A stretch of DNA of 33,295 nucleotides from Cloacimonetes bacterium UBA3900 (GTDB lineage: Bacteria > Cloacimonadota > Cloacimonadia > Cloacimonadales > Cloacimonadaceae): positions 15,705-48,999 of the forward strand of contig DGFM01000050.1 in NCBI GenBank assembly GCA_002391675.1, read 5' to 3'. Positions 1 to 9,585 of this stretch are shown in pieces (position 1 is the stretch's first letter; each line of letters opens with the position of its first letter). The translations under genes were made by a program, and so were the position numbers. The notes below the pieces were generated by a model that was given only the letters and a program-made list of their open reading frames with translations, was not told the DNA's origin and searched no databases.

Positions 1-87
1 CAAGTAACCCATGGAAAACCCATGAGTTACGCATTTGAACGCCGAGGAGATCCGAGGGTGGGGTGAGCCAGGTCAAAAGTCAAATGT
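1..87. repeat. Dispersed intergenic repeat, copy 1
   Basis: The first 33 bases match positions 21824-21856 with only two differences, and similarity continues at roughly 75-80% to about position 87. The start forms an imperfect hairpin: bases 4-14 pair with 20-30 (one mismatch) around an AAAAC loop. The match begins at the first base of the window, so the element probably extends further left. It lies outside genes in both places. No open reading frame or transposase is associated with it, so it looks like a small non-coding dispersed repeat of unknown role. The rest of this gene-free stretch (88-312) holds only the promoter noted below. Confidence 0.7.
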
Positions 88-259
88 TGAGTCAAGCATC
101 GGTTTTGTGCAAATATAAAACGGGGCTTAAGCGGGATTTGATTTCAGAAAAAAAGAGGTGGATCATTATCATGTAAATACGGCATAAAACGTGCGCAGCG
201 TCCCAGATTTTGGCATCAATCTCGGGATAATGAGGTTTTTCCACAATATTCTTACCTGT

Positions 260-289
260 TTGGGAACGGAAATTGCATTCTCATATAAA
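260..289 (+). promoter_or_regulatory. Possible sigma70-type promoter for the C25 gene
   Basis: A TTGGGA box at 260-265 (4 of 6 consensus) is followed after 18 bases by TATAAA at 284-289. Transcription would start near 296, leaving a leader of about 17 bases. A GGAG Shine-Dalgarno lies about 8 bases before the ATG at 313. The -35 box is weak, so this is tentative. Confidence 0.4.
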
Positions 290-312
290 TATCATGAAAA
301 TTGGAGTACTAA

Positions 313-3300
313 ATGCGATACCAGATACTACTTATCTTATTGCTGTGCGCCTCTTTGCTAACAGCGGTAAACCAACCCCAATATGAAGAAAATGCCTCCG
401 GGCTTAGAGCGAGGATGAGCTTTGAAAGGATCGTCCCCTCTATAGAAGAACAAATCGTAGATGAAGAAGGCTTCGATAATGTGAGCAGCTTCACTACCAC
501 CTATGCCCTGCCTTTTGAGAGTGTGGGCATCAGGGTAAACAGTATTGTATGGGATGTTTTCGATGCTTCCGGCAACTTTTTGCATCAGATATCGGATCGT
601 AAATCCCAGGACGTCGTGGTGGCCAACAGCTTCCAATTCAGGGAGATGCGTGGTTTCACAGTCAAGGCTCCCACCCGCTATAGCGAGTCGGGCCTGGAGT
701 ATCGCCTCTCGCAGCTCGATTATTCCCTGAGCGGCAGCGGCAACATCATTTTGCCTCAAAGCGTTTCACCCGCTTTTGTGGAAGCCTACAAGCTTTTGGC
801 AGACAACTATGACACCTCTTATCTGAAAGGCCTGCCCACTGCACGGCCCAAGATGCTGATCATCAGCCATCCAAACCTGGCAAACTACCAGAGACAGTTT
901 ATCAATTGGAAGAGATCGCTGGGCATGGATGTGGATGTGGTTATCAAAGACGACATCGGCAACTCCGTAAACGAGATCAAGAACTATCTGATAGATTATT
1001 ATCAACAACACCGGCCGGACTACCTGCTTTTGCTGGGTGATGTGACGGGTAACTTCAGCATCCCCACTGCTTTCTTCCCCTCACCGGAATATCAGGAAAA
1101 CGATGCGGACGACTATCAGTACTCGCTGCTTGAAGGTGACGACTACTTTCCGGAGCTGTTGGTAGGCCGCTTTTCCTTCAACGAAATCAACGAATTCCGC
1201 AATATGGCAAATAAGACCATCATCTATGAAAGACAGCCCTTTATGGGAGAAACCGACTGGATGAAGCGCTCTTTGGTGGTGGCCGGAAACTATGCAGAGG
1301 GCAACCTCAGACCCACCACGCCCGTACATATGTCCCGCTGGTTGAGAAACAAGATGTTGGACATCGGCTATGCCCAGGTGGACAGCGTGTTTTACCCTCC
1401 CACCTACCCCGGAACCAGCGCTATCGCCAGCGCTATCAACCGTGGAGTGCAATTGATCAGCTACCGCGGTTGGGGCGATGCCAACGGCTGGCACTTCCCC
1501 AGCTTCCACAATCCTGATCTGGACAATGTGACAAGCTACCAAAGAATGCCCATCGTGTATTCCATCGTGTGTAATACGGGAGACTTTGCCAACAATGTAA
1601 ACCCCTGCTTTGGCGAGAAGTGGATGCGCATCGGATCCGTGGAGCGTCCCAATGGCTGCGTGGCCTTTGTGGGGCCTTCTGACCTGCATACCAAGACAAG
1701 GCTCAACAACTCCATCTCCTCGGGAGCCTTCCGCAGCATCCTGGATTTTGGCGTCAGAGGTTTTGGCACCAGCGTGTTGATGGGCAAGATAGAGCTCTAT
1801 AAAAACTTCCCAAACGACATCGCTCCCGACCAATACGTGCCTTTCTACTTCCATGTTTACAACCTCCTGGCAGACCCATCTTTGAATATGTGGGTGCTGG
1901 TTCCCAATACAATTTCATCCTCTATCCTGCCCGATACCTACGCTGCATCTGCCAGCCACATCACGATCACGGCTGAACACCTGGAAAACGCAATGGTATC
2001 CGGCACAAAGAACAACGAAACCTACAGCTATGCCAGAATCAAGGACGGTGTAGCTGTCTTGCCTATTGATCCGGAAGAAAGCGGAAACCTGAAAATCACC
2101 ATTTCCAAGCCAAACTATGTGCCTCTGGTCAAGACACTTAACGCTGAAGAAGATGGCGGTCTGGGCATTATTGCCAACAGTGTTTGTGATGCCTTTATCG
2201 ATCCAAACCAAAGCATGGATGCCACTATCACACTCAAAAACTATGGAACGGAGACAGTTGCACTCAGCTCGGTGGAATTTGAACACATAGAGAAGCTCAC
2301 TATTTCCAATGTGAACGCCGTGGAGTCTATTGCAGCCGGTGCAACGGGTTCGATAACCTTCCACGTTGAGGCATCCGCAGCAGTGCAGCCCCGTGAAGCA
2401 CTTACGGTAGACCTTTTGATCAACGATCTTGAGCCCATGACCTTCAGGCTCTGGGGCGGTGGTGCAGAGTTTACCGTCGTTTCCGATGAAGGTATTTTGG
2501 AAATCGGCCAAAGCAGCACCACAGAAATCACTGTGCTAAACATCAGTAACACAAGCCTTTCTGATGTGTCAGTTAAAGTGGTTTCTCGCACCGATGCGGC
2601 CGTTATTTCAGATGAACCTATTCATTTGGGAGCGATAGCCGCGGGAGAAACCGCCAGCTTCAATATTCCGGTGCAGGTAGGTGCTGAAGCCTGGGGTGGC
2701 AGATCGTTGCCCATCACACTGTTCTTCAGTGACAATGATTACACCACCTTCTGCTATTACTCACTCACTGCAGGAGTGGCAAGCAACACATCTCCCACGG
2801 GCCCATGTCCTTACGGATATTATGCCTACGATAGTTTTGATGTGGGATTCGCCGAAACGCCCGTCTACGAATGGGTGGAGATCGATCCCAATCTGGGCGG
2901 TCATGCCGAAGTCTTCCTGAATCCGGACGATGCTTCCACTACGATTGACCTGCCGTTTACCTTCAGATTTTATGGCAAGGATTATGACCAATTCACAGTT
3001 TGCACCAATGGCTGGATCAGCTTGGGAGATGTGGATGATGTTGACTTTTACAACGTTTACATCCCTGCAGCGCTGGGGCCCGCTCCTCTGATTGCGCCTT
3101 ATTGGGACGACCTGAAAGGGATAAGGATTGGCGAAGATGATGACGGAGTGCCCATCTTCCAGGATATGCGTATGCTGTATTGGCACGATGAGGCAAACAA
3201 CCGCTATATAATCCAGTGGAACGACGCCTACAACCAATATAACCTCACCTCGCTGGAGAAGTTCCAAATCTTCCTCTACCCCAAAGATGGAGATGATGGA

Positions 3301-3795
3301 GACATCGTATTCCAATATCACACTGTGGACAACCCCGGCATCACGACAAACTATTGCACCGTGGGAATTGAAGACCACACCAGTACAGTGGGCCTCACCT
3401 ACACTCATGCAAACCACTATCCACCCACTGCCACGCCTCTGCAAGCGGGCTTGGCCATCAAGTTTACCACCACGCCTCCCGATAGCTACGTTGGCAACGA
3501 CGATTATCTGCTGACGCCATCAGTTGCGCTGGAGCAAAACTATCCCAATCCCTTCAACCCAAGCACCACGATCAGATTCAACCTCGATAGAGGCCAAAAA
3601 GCACGCTTGGACATCTTTAACCTGAAGGGACAGCTGGTGAACACCTTGTTGGATGAAAACCTCGAGCAAGGCACACATAGCATTGTCTTCGACGGTACAG
3701 ATTCCAAAGGCAACCCCTTGGCTTCAGGCTTGTATCTCTACCGCTTGCAAACCCAAAATCAATCCATCAGCCGCAAAATGCTGTTGATCAAATAA
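313..3795 (+). CDS. Secreted gingipain-like (C25 family) protein with C-terminal sorting domain
   Basis: This 1160-residue protein has a signal peptide (about 1-19), a probable propeptide, a C25 cysteine-peptidase-like region (about 165-540), beta-sandwich/CARDB-like stretches (about 620-830), a nidogen-like segment (about 840-1060) and a C-terminal sorting domain (about 1070-1160). The last begins with NYPNPFNPSTTI and ends MLLIK. In known gingipains the catalytic pair is His211 and Cys244. Here Cys420 lies in the matching segment before PCFGE, but the residue exactly 33 positions upstream is Trp387 (YRGWGD), not His. His394 (GWHFP) is the nearest candidate replacement. The protein may therefore be a divergent peptidase or an inactive relative. 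The sorting domain suggests export by type IX secretion and surface attachment, which is inference. A strong hairpin terminator follows, making this a single-gene unit. Confidence 0.85.
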   Translation: MRYQILLILLLCASLLTAVNQPQYEENASGLRARMSFERIVPSIEEQIVDEEGFDNVSSFTTTYALPFESVGIRVNSIVWDVFDASGNFLHQISDRKSQDVVVANSFQFREMRGFTVKAPTRYSESGLEYRLSQLDYSLSGSGNIILPQSVSPAFVEAYKLLADNYDTSYLKGLPTARPKMLIISHPNLANYQRQFINWKRSLGMDVDVVIKDDIGNSVNEIKNYLIDYYQQHRPDYLLLLGDVTGNFSIPTAFFPSPEYQENDADDYQYSLLEGDDYFPELLVGRFSFNEINEFRNMANKTIIYERQPFMGETDWMKRSLVVAGNYAEGNLRPTTPVHMSRWLRNKMLDIGYAQVDSVFYPPTYPGTSAIASAINRGVQLISYRGWGDANGWHFPSFHNPDLDNVTSYQRMPIVYSIVCNTGDFANNVNPCFGEKWMRIGSVERPNGCVAFVGPSDLHTKTRLNNSISSGAFRSILDFGVRGFGTSVLMGKIELYKNFPNDIAPDQYVPFYFHVYNLLADPSLNMWVLVPNTISSSILPDTYAASASHITITAEHLENAMVSGTKNNETYSYARIKDGVAVLPIDPEESGNLKITISKPNYVPLVKTLNAEEDGGLGIIANSVCDAFIDPNQSMDATITLKNYGTETVALSSVEFEHIEKLTISNVNAVESIAAGATGSITFHVEASAAVQPREALTVDLLINDLEPMTFRLWGGGAEFTVVSDEGILEIGQSSTTEITVLNISNTSLSDVSVKVVSRTDAAVISDEPIHLGAIAAGETASFNIPVQVGAEAWGGRSLPITLFFSDNDYTTFCYYSLTAGVASNTSPTGPCPYGYYAYDSFDVGFAETPVYEWVEIDPNLGGHAEVFLNPDDASTTIDLPFTFRFYGKDYDQFTVCTNGWISLGDVDDVDFYNVYIPAALGPAPLIAPYWDDLKGIRIGEDDDGVPIFQDMRMLYWHDEANNRYIIQWNDAYNQYNLTSLEKFQIFLYPKDGDDGDIVFQYHTVDNPGITTNYCTVGIEDHTSTVGLTYTHANHYPPTATPLQAGLAIKFTTTPPDSYVGNDDYLLTPSVALEQNYPNPFNPSTTIRFNLDRGQKARLDIFNLKGQLVNTLLDENLEQGTHSIVFDGTDSKGNPLASGLYLYRLQTQNQSISRKMLLIK

Positions 3796-3816
3796 TGACG
3801 CCTTAGAGCAGTACTG

Positions 3817-3859
3817 GGAGTGAGACTTAAGTTAGCTTGAGCGCTCACTCCTGTTTTTT
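3817..3859 (+). terminator. Rho-independent terminator of the C25 gene
   Basis: GGAGTGAG (3817-3824) pairs perfectly with CTCACTCC (3844-3851). An inner stem, CTTAAG/CTTGAG, forms in the loop, and six T follow at 3854-3859. It lies 22 bases after the stop codon. Confidence 0.88.
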
Positions 3860-3889
3860 CGATAACGACCCATATAAGAGGACAGACAA

Positions 3890-6163
3890 ATGAAAAGACG
3901 AGTTTTAATAGCGATTCTTTTGAGCCTGCTCACCTTTCTCGCAGCAGCCTCAGAAGACGAGTTTATCATCGGAGCCTATAGCCAATATATGCTTGAGTAT
4001 GCGCATGAGACCGAAAAGGTCTTTACGGATTTGGGCAAATTGCTGAGTGACGCAGGCTACAACACGGTTTGTTATTCCATGCCACACGCCTCTGTCTTGG
4101 ATGGCAGGTTGGAGGCAGCTCTCCGTGCTTTGAAGAAATACAATCTCAAATCCATCATCGACGATTGGGGTTATAGGGCAAATTCCTCCATCGGCGTCAC
4201 CGCCATGGCTTATGGCAACTACCTCAAACTGGAAGCCGAGTATCACTACGACGCACGGGCAAAAGTCTACAAAGAAGAAAAGTTTGCCCACGATAATGCT
4301 GAGCAAAACAGCCATAATATGGTGTTCAGGCATGATACAGGCCGCAGATCGGAATATCTGCCGGATAACTATTCCAATGCCTACGCTTGGGTCTGCGATG
4401 CAGCCTCCGGAGACAAAGCCGGCCTGGTATTGGGAGAGCCTATCCATAGATGGAAAGCCGCAGGCGCAGCGAGACCCAACTTCCTGGGGCCGGAATTGAA
4501 GTTTTATCCCAATGCAGACAGAGAAAACCGGCTCTACATCAGATTGGCCCTGATGTGGGATGATATGCCGGAGGATGCCAAAATCGCCCAGGTTGGGCTT
4601 AAGGTTTTGAACAAAGCATTTGAAGCAGGGAAGGACAAAGACCCGTATGTGGAGCTTCCGCTCATCTCAGCTCATCCGGAGTTCTATGATACCGTCATTA
4701 CAAATAAAGACTACGCCGGCGTGAACAAAGACCCCGATACCGGTGCTTATATCTTTGAATTTTACACTCCACTATTCAATTTAGGCTCAAAGATTTATAC
4801 CGTCGCTTATGATGGCAATTTCTTCGACCACATCTCGCCCACCTTGCACTGGTTTGGAGATGGACGGCTGGCAGTGGATTATGTCGAGCTGGAAGACGAG
4901 CTTCATAAAGCGCTCCATACGGATAATCATCCCATGAAACTGGCTCTGGATAAACGCTTGCACGATATTGATCAGATTCCCAACAGCGAGACTATCAGCC
5001 ACTTTTATGGCAAAGATGAGCCGCCACAAGGCAACTTCTCCGCCTTTAATATGCTGGAAAAGTATATCGCAGAAAAGTCGCATCACTTGATCACCGCTAC
5101 CAATGTGGTAAATGCAAATCTGCAAAAAGCAGGCGGACTTCCACCTTATTTGCACTACGACTTGTTTCTCGAGAAAGCGAAGCCAAATACCGTGATGTTA
5201 GACCCCTTTGCCCTGTTGGAATTCGGTGCAGGGCCGGGTACGTTCATCAGATGGAACAAGAATTTTAAACACCGTCTATTTATCCAAAACAAATTGGACA
5301 GTATGGTATTGGATCACTACTGGGAGCTGACCAACGCGGTAAAGCGTTCACCCGAACACAAAGACACCACGCTGCTTTATGCTGTGCAAACCTTCGGCGA
5401 AAAGGTGATACCCCGTGAAAGTCGTGAATGGCTCTACTTTATGCCTCCCTTAAATATGATGAAGTGTCTGAAGCTATTGCCGTTGTGTTATGCTGTGGAT
5501 GGAGTGCTGGACTTTGCCCTGGCATCCAACCGTGAACATGAATTCCCTTATCAAGATGACCGCTACAATCGCCTCACTCCCATTCATCACGACGAAAACT
5601 ACCTCAATCCCCGCACGATGGAGGATGAAAGCTTCATCAAAACTATCACTGAGACAAACGATAAGATCAAGGTTTATGGCCCTCTGATCAAAGAGCTCTC
5701 TTGGGAAGATGCCTATTGCGTGAGTGGCAGGGGCAAAAATAAAAAACCACATTCTGAGATCATTAAAAGCATCAGCGTGCGCAAAACAGACAATTCACCG
5801 TATCATGGCTATGTGCAATGCGGAGAATACACAAATGATGAGGGATTACCCACCATCATGCTGGTAAACCGCCGCGCTGTTTTTAAGAAAGGAAAGCCCG
5901 GATTGGCTGATTGGAAACTGGAAAAAGAATTTGAAAACGCACCGGATCAAAGCGTTAGAATAACCATCAATCCAGTTGACAATCAGGCTTACGGTCTCTA
6001 TGACCCCTACCTCAACAATCTCTATGTATCCGACAACTTGGTGTTTGAAGTTGTTTTGGCCGCTGGAGATGGCGCTTTGCTTCAGATCGTTCCCGTGGAT
6101 TACCCCTACCGTATCGAGGCCCCCAAACGTTCCTGGTTCAAGCGTTTATTTGGGATAAAATAG
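3890..6163 (+). CDS. Secreted protein resembling a glycoside-hydrolase TIM barrel
   Basis: The 757-residue product starts with a clear signal peptide (about 1-21, ending LAAAS). The mature N-terminus (FIIGAYSQ, then AGYNTV) looks like the first strand and helix of a TIM barrel of the glycoside-hydrolase type. A FYGKDEPP motif with Asp376-Glu377 resembles the acid/base loop of such barrels. A later strand, TLLYAVQTFGEK, fits the second half of a barrel, and the end is probably a beta domain. I do not recognise a specific family and no substrate can be named. Unlike the preceding gene it has no C-terminal sorting domain, so a periplasmic or lipid-independent secreted location is likely. The start ATG is preceded by AAGAGGAC. 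The gene stands between the terminator at 3859 and the next promoter region, so it is probably transcribed alone. Confidence 0.6.
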   Translation: MKRRVLIAILLSLLTFLAAASEDEFIIGAYSQYMLEYAHETEKVFTDLGKLLSDAGYNTVCYSMPHASVLDGRLEAALRALKKYNLKSIIDDWGYRANSSIGVTAMAYGNYLKLEAEYHYDARAKVYKEEKFAHDNAEQNSHNMVFRHDTGRRSEYLPDNYSNAYAWVCDAASGDKAGLVLGEPIHRWKAAGAARPNFLGPELKFYPNADRENRLYIRLALMWDDMPEDAKIAQVGLKVLNKAFEAGKDKDPYVELPLISAHPEFYDTVITNKDYAGVNKDPDTGAYIFEFYTPLFNLGSKIYTVAYDGNFFDHISPTLHWFGDGRLAVDYVELEDELHKALHTDNHPMKLALDKRLHDIDQIPNSETISHFYGKDEPPQGNFSAFNMLEKYIAEKSHHLITATNVVNANLQKAGGLPPYLHYDLFLEKAKPNTVMLDPFALLEFGAGPGTFIRWNKNFKHRLFIQNKLDSMVLDHYWELTNAVKRSPEHKDTTLLYAVQTFGEKVIPRESREWLYFMPPLNMMKCLKLLPLCYAVDGVLDFALASNREHEFPYQDDRYNRLTPIHHDENYLNPRTMEDESFIKTITETNDKIKVYGPLIKELSWEDAYCVSGRGKNKKPHSEIIKSISVRKTDNSPYHGYVQCGEYTNDEGLPTIMLVNRRAVFKKGKPGLADWKLEKEFENAPDQSVRITINPVDNQAYGLYDPYLNNLYVSDNLVFEVVLAAGDGALLQIVPVDYPYRIEAPKRSWFKRLFGIK

Positions 6164-6225
6164 AGCTTTTCTGCCCCAAAGATACTCAGATTGTGAAGGC
6201 AAGCTGATGCCAAGCTATAAAAGCA

Positions 6226-6256
6226 TTGACAAAAGCAGCCTCTCTAAAACTATGTA
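6226..6256 (+). promoter_or_regulatory. Candidate promoter of the threonine dehydrogenase operon
   Basis: A perfect TTGACA lies at 6226-6231. With 19 bases of spacing there is a weak -10-like TATGTA (6251-6256); with 17 bases the hexamer is ACTATG. The first 19 bases share 17 with the region before tRNA-Leu (22633-22651), including CAGCCTCTC after the -35 box. Confidence 0.45.
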
Positions 6257-6290
6257 TTAAAATAATAGTTTACTCAGGGAGTAATTTTAG

Positions 6291-7247
6291 ATGAGAAATA
6301 TCCTCGTATTGGGAGCTGCGGGACAGATCGGCTCCGAGCTTGTCCCTTACCTAAGAAACATCTATTCTGCAGATTCTGTTGTTGCTACAGATATCAATAA
6401 TAAAGTTCCAGCTTCCTTAAAAGACGCCGGGCCGTTTGTGGTATTGGACGCACTCAATGGTGCGGATATGCTGGCAACGGTCAAAAAATACAATATCGAT
6501 ACCATCTTCAACCTGGTGGCCGTGCTTTCTGCCAGAGGTGAGCAAGACCCCACCTTTGCCTGGAAAGTCAATATGGAAAGCCTTATCAATGCTCTGGAAA
6601 TATCTCGGCAGACCAAAGGCGCGGTGTTTACACCTTCTTCCATTGGAGCTTTTGGGCCCACCACACCTAAAGATAATACACCACAAGACACTATCATGCG
6701 CCCCAGCACCATCTATGGAGTATCCAAGGTGGCGGCAGAACTTCTGGGCGATTACTATCATGCCAAATTTGGCGTGGATGCACGCGGGCTACGCTACCCC
6801 GGCATTATCTCCTATGTGACGCTGCCCGGTGGCGGAACCACAGATTACGCCGTGGAAATCTACTATAAAGCACTGCAAGAAGGCAGCTATACCTGCAACC
6901 TGAAGGCTGGAAGCTTCCTGGATATGATGTATATGCCGGATGCGCTCAGGGCAGCGGTGGAGCTAATGGAAGCCGATCCCTCCAAACTGATTCATCGCAA
7001 CAGCTTCAACGTGAGTGCAATGAGTTTTGATCCCGAGATGATTGCCGCATCCATCAAAAAGGAACTGCCTCACTTTGAGCTCAAATATGAGATCGACCCC
7101 ATCAAGCAAAGCATAGCAGACAGCTGGCCAAACTCCATGGATGACAGCTGCGCCAGAGCTGAGTGGAACTGGAAACCGGAATATAATCTGGATAGCATGA
7201 CCAGGGATATGCTGGCCAAATTGCGCCTGAAATTGGATATTAAATAG
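6291..7247 (+). CDS. tdh: L-threonine 3-dehydrogenase, SDR type
   Basis: This 318-residue short-chain dehydrogenase/epimerase-fold enzyme should oxidise L-threonine with NAD+ to 2-amino-3-ketobutyrate in the cytoplasm. The N-terminal NAD-binding motif GAAGQIG is at 8-14, and the catalytic Tyr142-x3-Lys146 is in YGVSK. The segments RYPGIIS, the GGGTTDYAVE loop and the late WNWKPEY motif are typical of the SDR-type threonine dehydrogenases rather than general sugar epimerases. Length fits the family. An AGGGAG ribosome site lies 9 bases before the ATG. It opens a run of four close genes. The usual partner, 2-amino-3-ketobutyrate CoA ligase (kbl), is not next to it or anywhere in the window. The alternative is another NAD-dependent epimerase, which I consider less likely. 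Confidence 0.85.
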   Translation: MRNILVLGAAGQIGSELVPYLRNIYSADSVVATDINNKVPASLKDAGPFVVLDALNGADMLATVKKYNIDTIFNLVAVLSARGEQDPTFAWKVNMESLINALEISRQTKGAVFTPSSIGAFGPTTPKDNTPQDTIMRPSTIYGVSKVAAELLGDYYHAKFGVDARGLRYPGIISYVTLPGGGTTDYAVEIYYKALQEGSYTCNLKAGSFLDMMYMPDALRAAVELMEADPSKLIHRNSFNVSAMSFDPEMIAASIKKELPHFELKYEIDPIKQSIADSWPNSMDDSCARAEWNWKPEYNLDSMTRDMLAKLRLKLDIK

Positions 7248-7249
7248 GT

Positions 7250-8239
7250 ATGTTGAAAGTAGCAGTCGTTGGTGTCGGACACTTGGGTTTTCACCATGTG
7301 CGCAAATTTTCGCAGATGGAAAATGTGAACCTGAGCGGCATCTACGACGCAGATCCAAAACGCTTGGCAAGCGTGGCATCAGAGCTGAAGGTGCACGCCT
7401 TTGGCAGCTTTGAAGAGCTGCTTGGCGCCTGCGATGCCGTGGATATCGTCACCACCACGAGCAGCCACTACCTTCTGGCCAAGCAGGCATTGCTCGCAGG
7501 GAAGCACGTATTCATCGAAAAGCCCATCACCTCGGAACTGTCTCAAGCTCACGAACTTCTGGCCATCGCCAAAGAAAGAAAGCTGAAAGTGCAGGTGGGG
7601 CATATCGAGCGCTTTAACCCTGTGATCCTGGCTGTGGAAGAAGACATACGTGACCCCATGTTTATTGAGTCACACCGCCTTTCCACCTATCAACCCCGCG
7701 GTACAGACGTTCCCGTGGTGCTGGACCTGATGATCCACGATATAGACCTCATCCTGGACTTCATCAAAAGCCCCGTGAAACATATCCATGCCAGCGGTAT
7801 TGGCATCATTACGCCCAGTATAGATATTGCCAACGCACGCATAGAGTTTGACAACGGCGCCATCGCCAACGTCACCTCCTCCAGAGTGAGTATGAAGCAG
7901 GAACGCAAGATCAGGTTCTTCCAGCGTAATGCCTACTTCTCACTGGACTTTGTGGAGCAAAGAGCCACGGTTATCAAGCGTGCCAAAAACGCTTTCAAAT
8001 ACATACCCCGAATCATAGCCAAAGACCCTTCCCTTCAGCCTGAGCAGCTGGTGGACATCCGGGAGCTGGACCTCTCAAATCCCACGAAAGACGCCCTCAG
8101 CATGGAGCTGGAAAGCTTTGTGGATGCCATTATTCATAACAAACAGCCCGTCGTGGATGGAGAAGCCGGCACCAGAGCCTTGGAAGTGGCCTTCAAAATC
8201 CTGGAAATCATCAAAACCCAACCTAAAACACATATCTAA
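7250..8239 (+). CDS. Gfo/Idh/MocA family NAD(P)-dependent oxidoreductase
   Basis: The 329-residue protein has an N-terminal Rossmann motif (VGVGHLG, about 7-13), the family EKP signature at 90-92 and the segment GHIERFNP, then the C-terminal alpha/beta domain expected for the family. GHIERFNP and the overall layout recall enzymes that oxidise nucleotide-sugar hydroxyls, such as UDP-GlcNAc 3-dehydrogenases, but the substrate cannot be read from the sequence. The ATG follows the threonine dehydrogenase stop by only two bases, so translation is probably coupled. The asparaginyl-tRNA synthetase gene follows 14 bases downstream in the same run. The operon does not point to a single pathway. Confidence 0.8.
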   Translation: MLKVAVVGVGHLGFHHVRKFSQMENVNLSGIYDADPKRLASVASELKVHAFGSFEELLGACDAVDIVTTTSSHYLLAKQALLAGKHVFIEKPITSELSQAHELLAIAKERKLKVQVGHIERFNPVILAVEEDIRDPMFIESHRLSTYQPRGTDVPVVLDLMIHDIDLILDFIKSPVKHIHASGIGIITPSIDIANARIEFDNGAIANVTSSRVSMKQERKIRFFQRNAYFSLDFVEQRATVIKRAKNAFKYIPRIIAKDPSLQPEQLVDIRELDLSNPTKDALSMELESFVDAIIHNKQPVVDGEAGTRALEVAFKILEIIKTQPKTHI

Positions 8240-8253
8240 AGAGGTATACAAAC

Positions 8254-9549
8254 ATGAAATATATTGCCATAAAAGATGTAGAGTCCTATCTGGGACAGGA
8301 AGTCAGCATCAGAGCCTGGGTGCGCAACATCCGCCACAGCGGCAAGCTCCTCTTCATCATCCTGAGGGATGGAAGCGGCGAGCTGCAATCTGTGGCTTTC
8401 AGACCCGATCTCGGCGATGAGAAGTTTGAGGTTGCGCGCAGACTCAGCATGGAATCCTCCGTGATCGTCACGGGTATCCCCAAAGCACATCCCAAGATGG
8501 AAGGCGAATATGAGCTTTCTATCACAGACGTGCTTCCTTGGCAAATCGCTGAGGACTATCCCATCAGCAAGAAAGAGCACGGGCCAGACTTTTTGCTCTC
8601 CAACAGACACCTCTGGCTGAGAGTGCCAAAGCAATGGGCCTTGATGCGCCTGCGTCATACTATCTACTTTGCCATCTGTGAATACCTGAACGATAACGAC
8701 TACATCCGCTTTGACTCCCCCATCCTCACACCCAGCTCATGCGAGGAAACTACCACGCTCTTTGAACTGGACTATTTTGATGAGGGCAAAGCATATCTCT
8801 CTCAGAGTGGGCAGCTCTACCTGGAAGCTGGAATCATGAGCTTGGGCCGCGTCTATGACTTTGGCCCCGTGTTCAGAGCAGAGAAATCAAAGACACGCAA
8901 GCACCTCACCGAGTTTTGGATGATGGATGCTGAAGCCGCCTGGGTGGAACATGAAGAAAGCATGGACATTCAAGAGGGTTTGATCCGCTATGTGATCCGT
9001 ACCTGCCTGGAGAAATGCGGCAAGGAGCTGGATATCCTCGAACGGGATACGGAAGCCCTCAAAGCAGCTGACGCTCCCTTCCCCCGTATGACTCACCGGG
9101 AAGCCATCGACCTGCTCAAATCCAAGGGAGTTGACATCACATATCAATCAGACTTTGGTGCTGCAGATGAAGTAATGCTCACCGAAGGCTCTCCTGTGCC
9201 TGTCTTCATCGAAAGATGGCCCAAAGACATCAAGGCTTTCTATATGAAGCGTGATCCCGAAAACCCGGACCTCGTACTGGGCAGCGACCTCATCGCCCCG
9301 GAAGGCTTTGGTGAGATCATCGGCGGCAGCCAGCGTGAAGATGATCACGACCTGCTGCTGCAGAGAATGCAGGACGAGAAGATGCCCATCGAGGATTATC
9401 AATGGTTCCTGGACCTGCGCAAATATGGCAGCGTTCCTCATAGCGGCTTTGGTATTGGCTTGGAGAGGCTGATCGCCTGGATCAGTGGCGTTCACCACAT
9501 CCGCGAAACCATCCCCTTCCCCAGAATGATCTACAGGATCTACCCCTAA
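8254..9549 (+). CDS. asnS: Asparaginyl-tRNA synthetase
   Basis: A 431-residue class IIb aminoacyl-tRNA synthetase that charges tRNA-Asn with asparagine. An N-terminal OB-fold anticodon-binding domain (about 1-105) includes VRNIRHSGKLLFIILRDG. The catalytic domain has motif 2 (FRAEKSKTRKHLTEF) and motif 3 (GFGIGLERLIAWI), and the C-terminus ends PFPRMIYRIYP. The EFWMMDAE stretch and this ending favour asparagine over aspartate specificity. Length is normal to slightly short for the family. An AAAGAGGT ribosome site lies 8 bases before the ATG. No alternative is seriously considered apart from a non-discriminating Asp/Asn enzyme. Confidence 0.92.
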   Translation: MKYIAIKDVESYLGQEVSIRAWVRNIRHSGKLLFIILRDGSGELQSVAFRPDLGDEKFEVARRLSMESSVIVTGIPKAHPKMEGEYELSITDVLPWQIAEDYPISKKEHGPDFLLSNRHLWLRVPKQWALMRLRHTIYFAICEYLNDNDYIRFDSPILTPSSCEETTTLFELDYFDEGKAYLSQSGQLYLEAGIMSLGRVYDFGPVFRAEKSKTRKHLTEFWMMDAEAAWVEHEESMDIQEGLIRYVIRTCLEKCGKELDILERDTEALKAADAPFPRMTHREAIDLLKSKGVDITYQSDFGAADEVMLTEGSPVPVFIERWPKDIKAFYMKRDPENPDLVLGSDLIAPEGFGEIIGGSQREDDHDLLLQRMQDEKMPIEDYQWFLDLRKYGSVPHSGFGIGLERLIAWISGVHHIRETIPFPRMIYRIYP

Positions 9550-9585
9550 ACTTTGGAATTATAATAACAAGATAAAGAGGTAATT

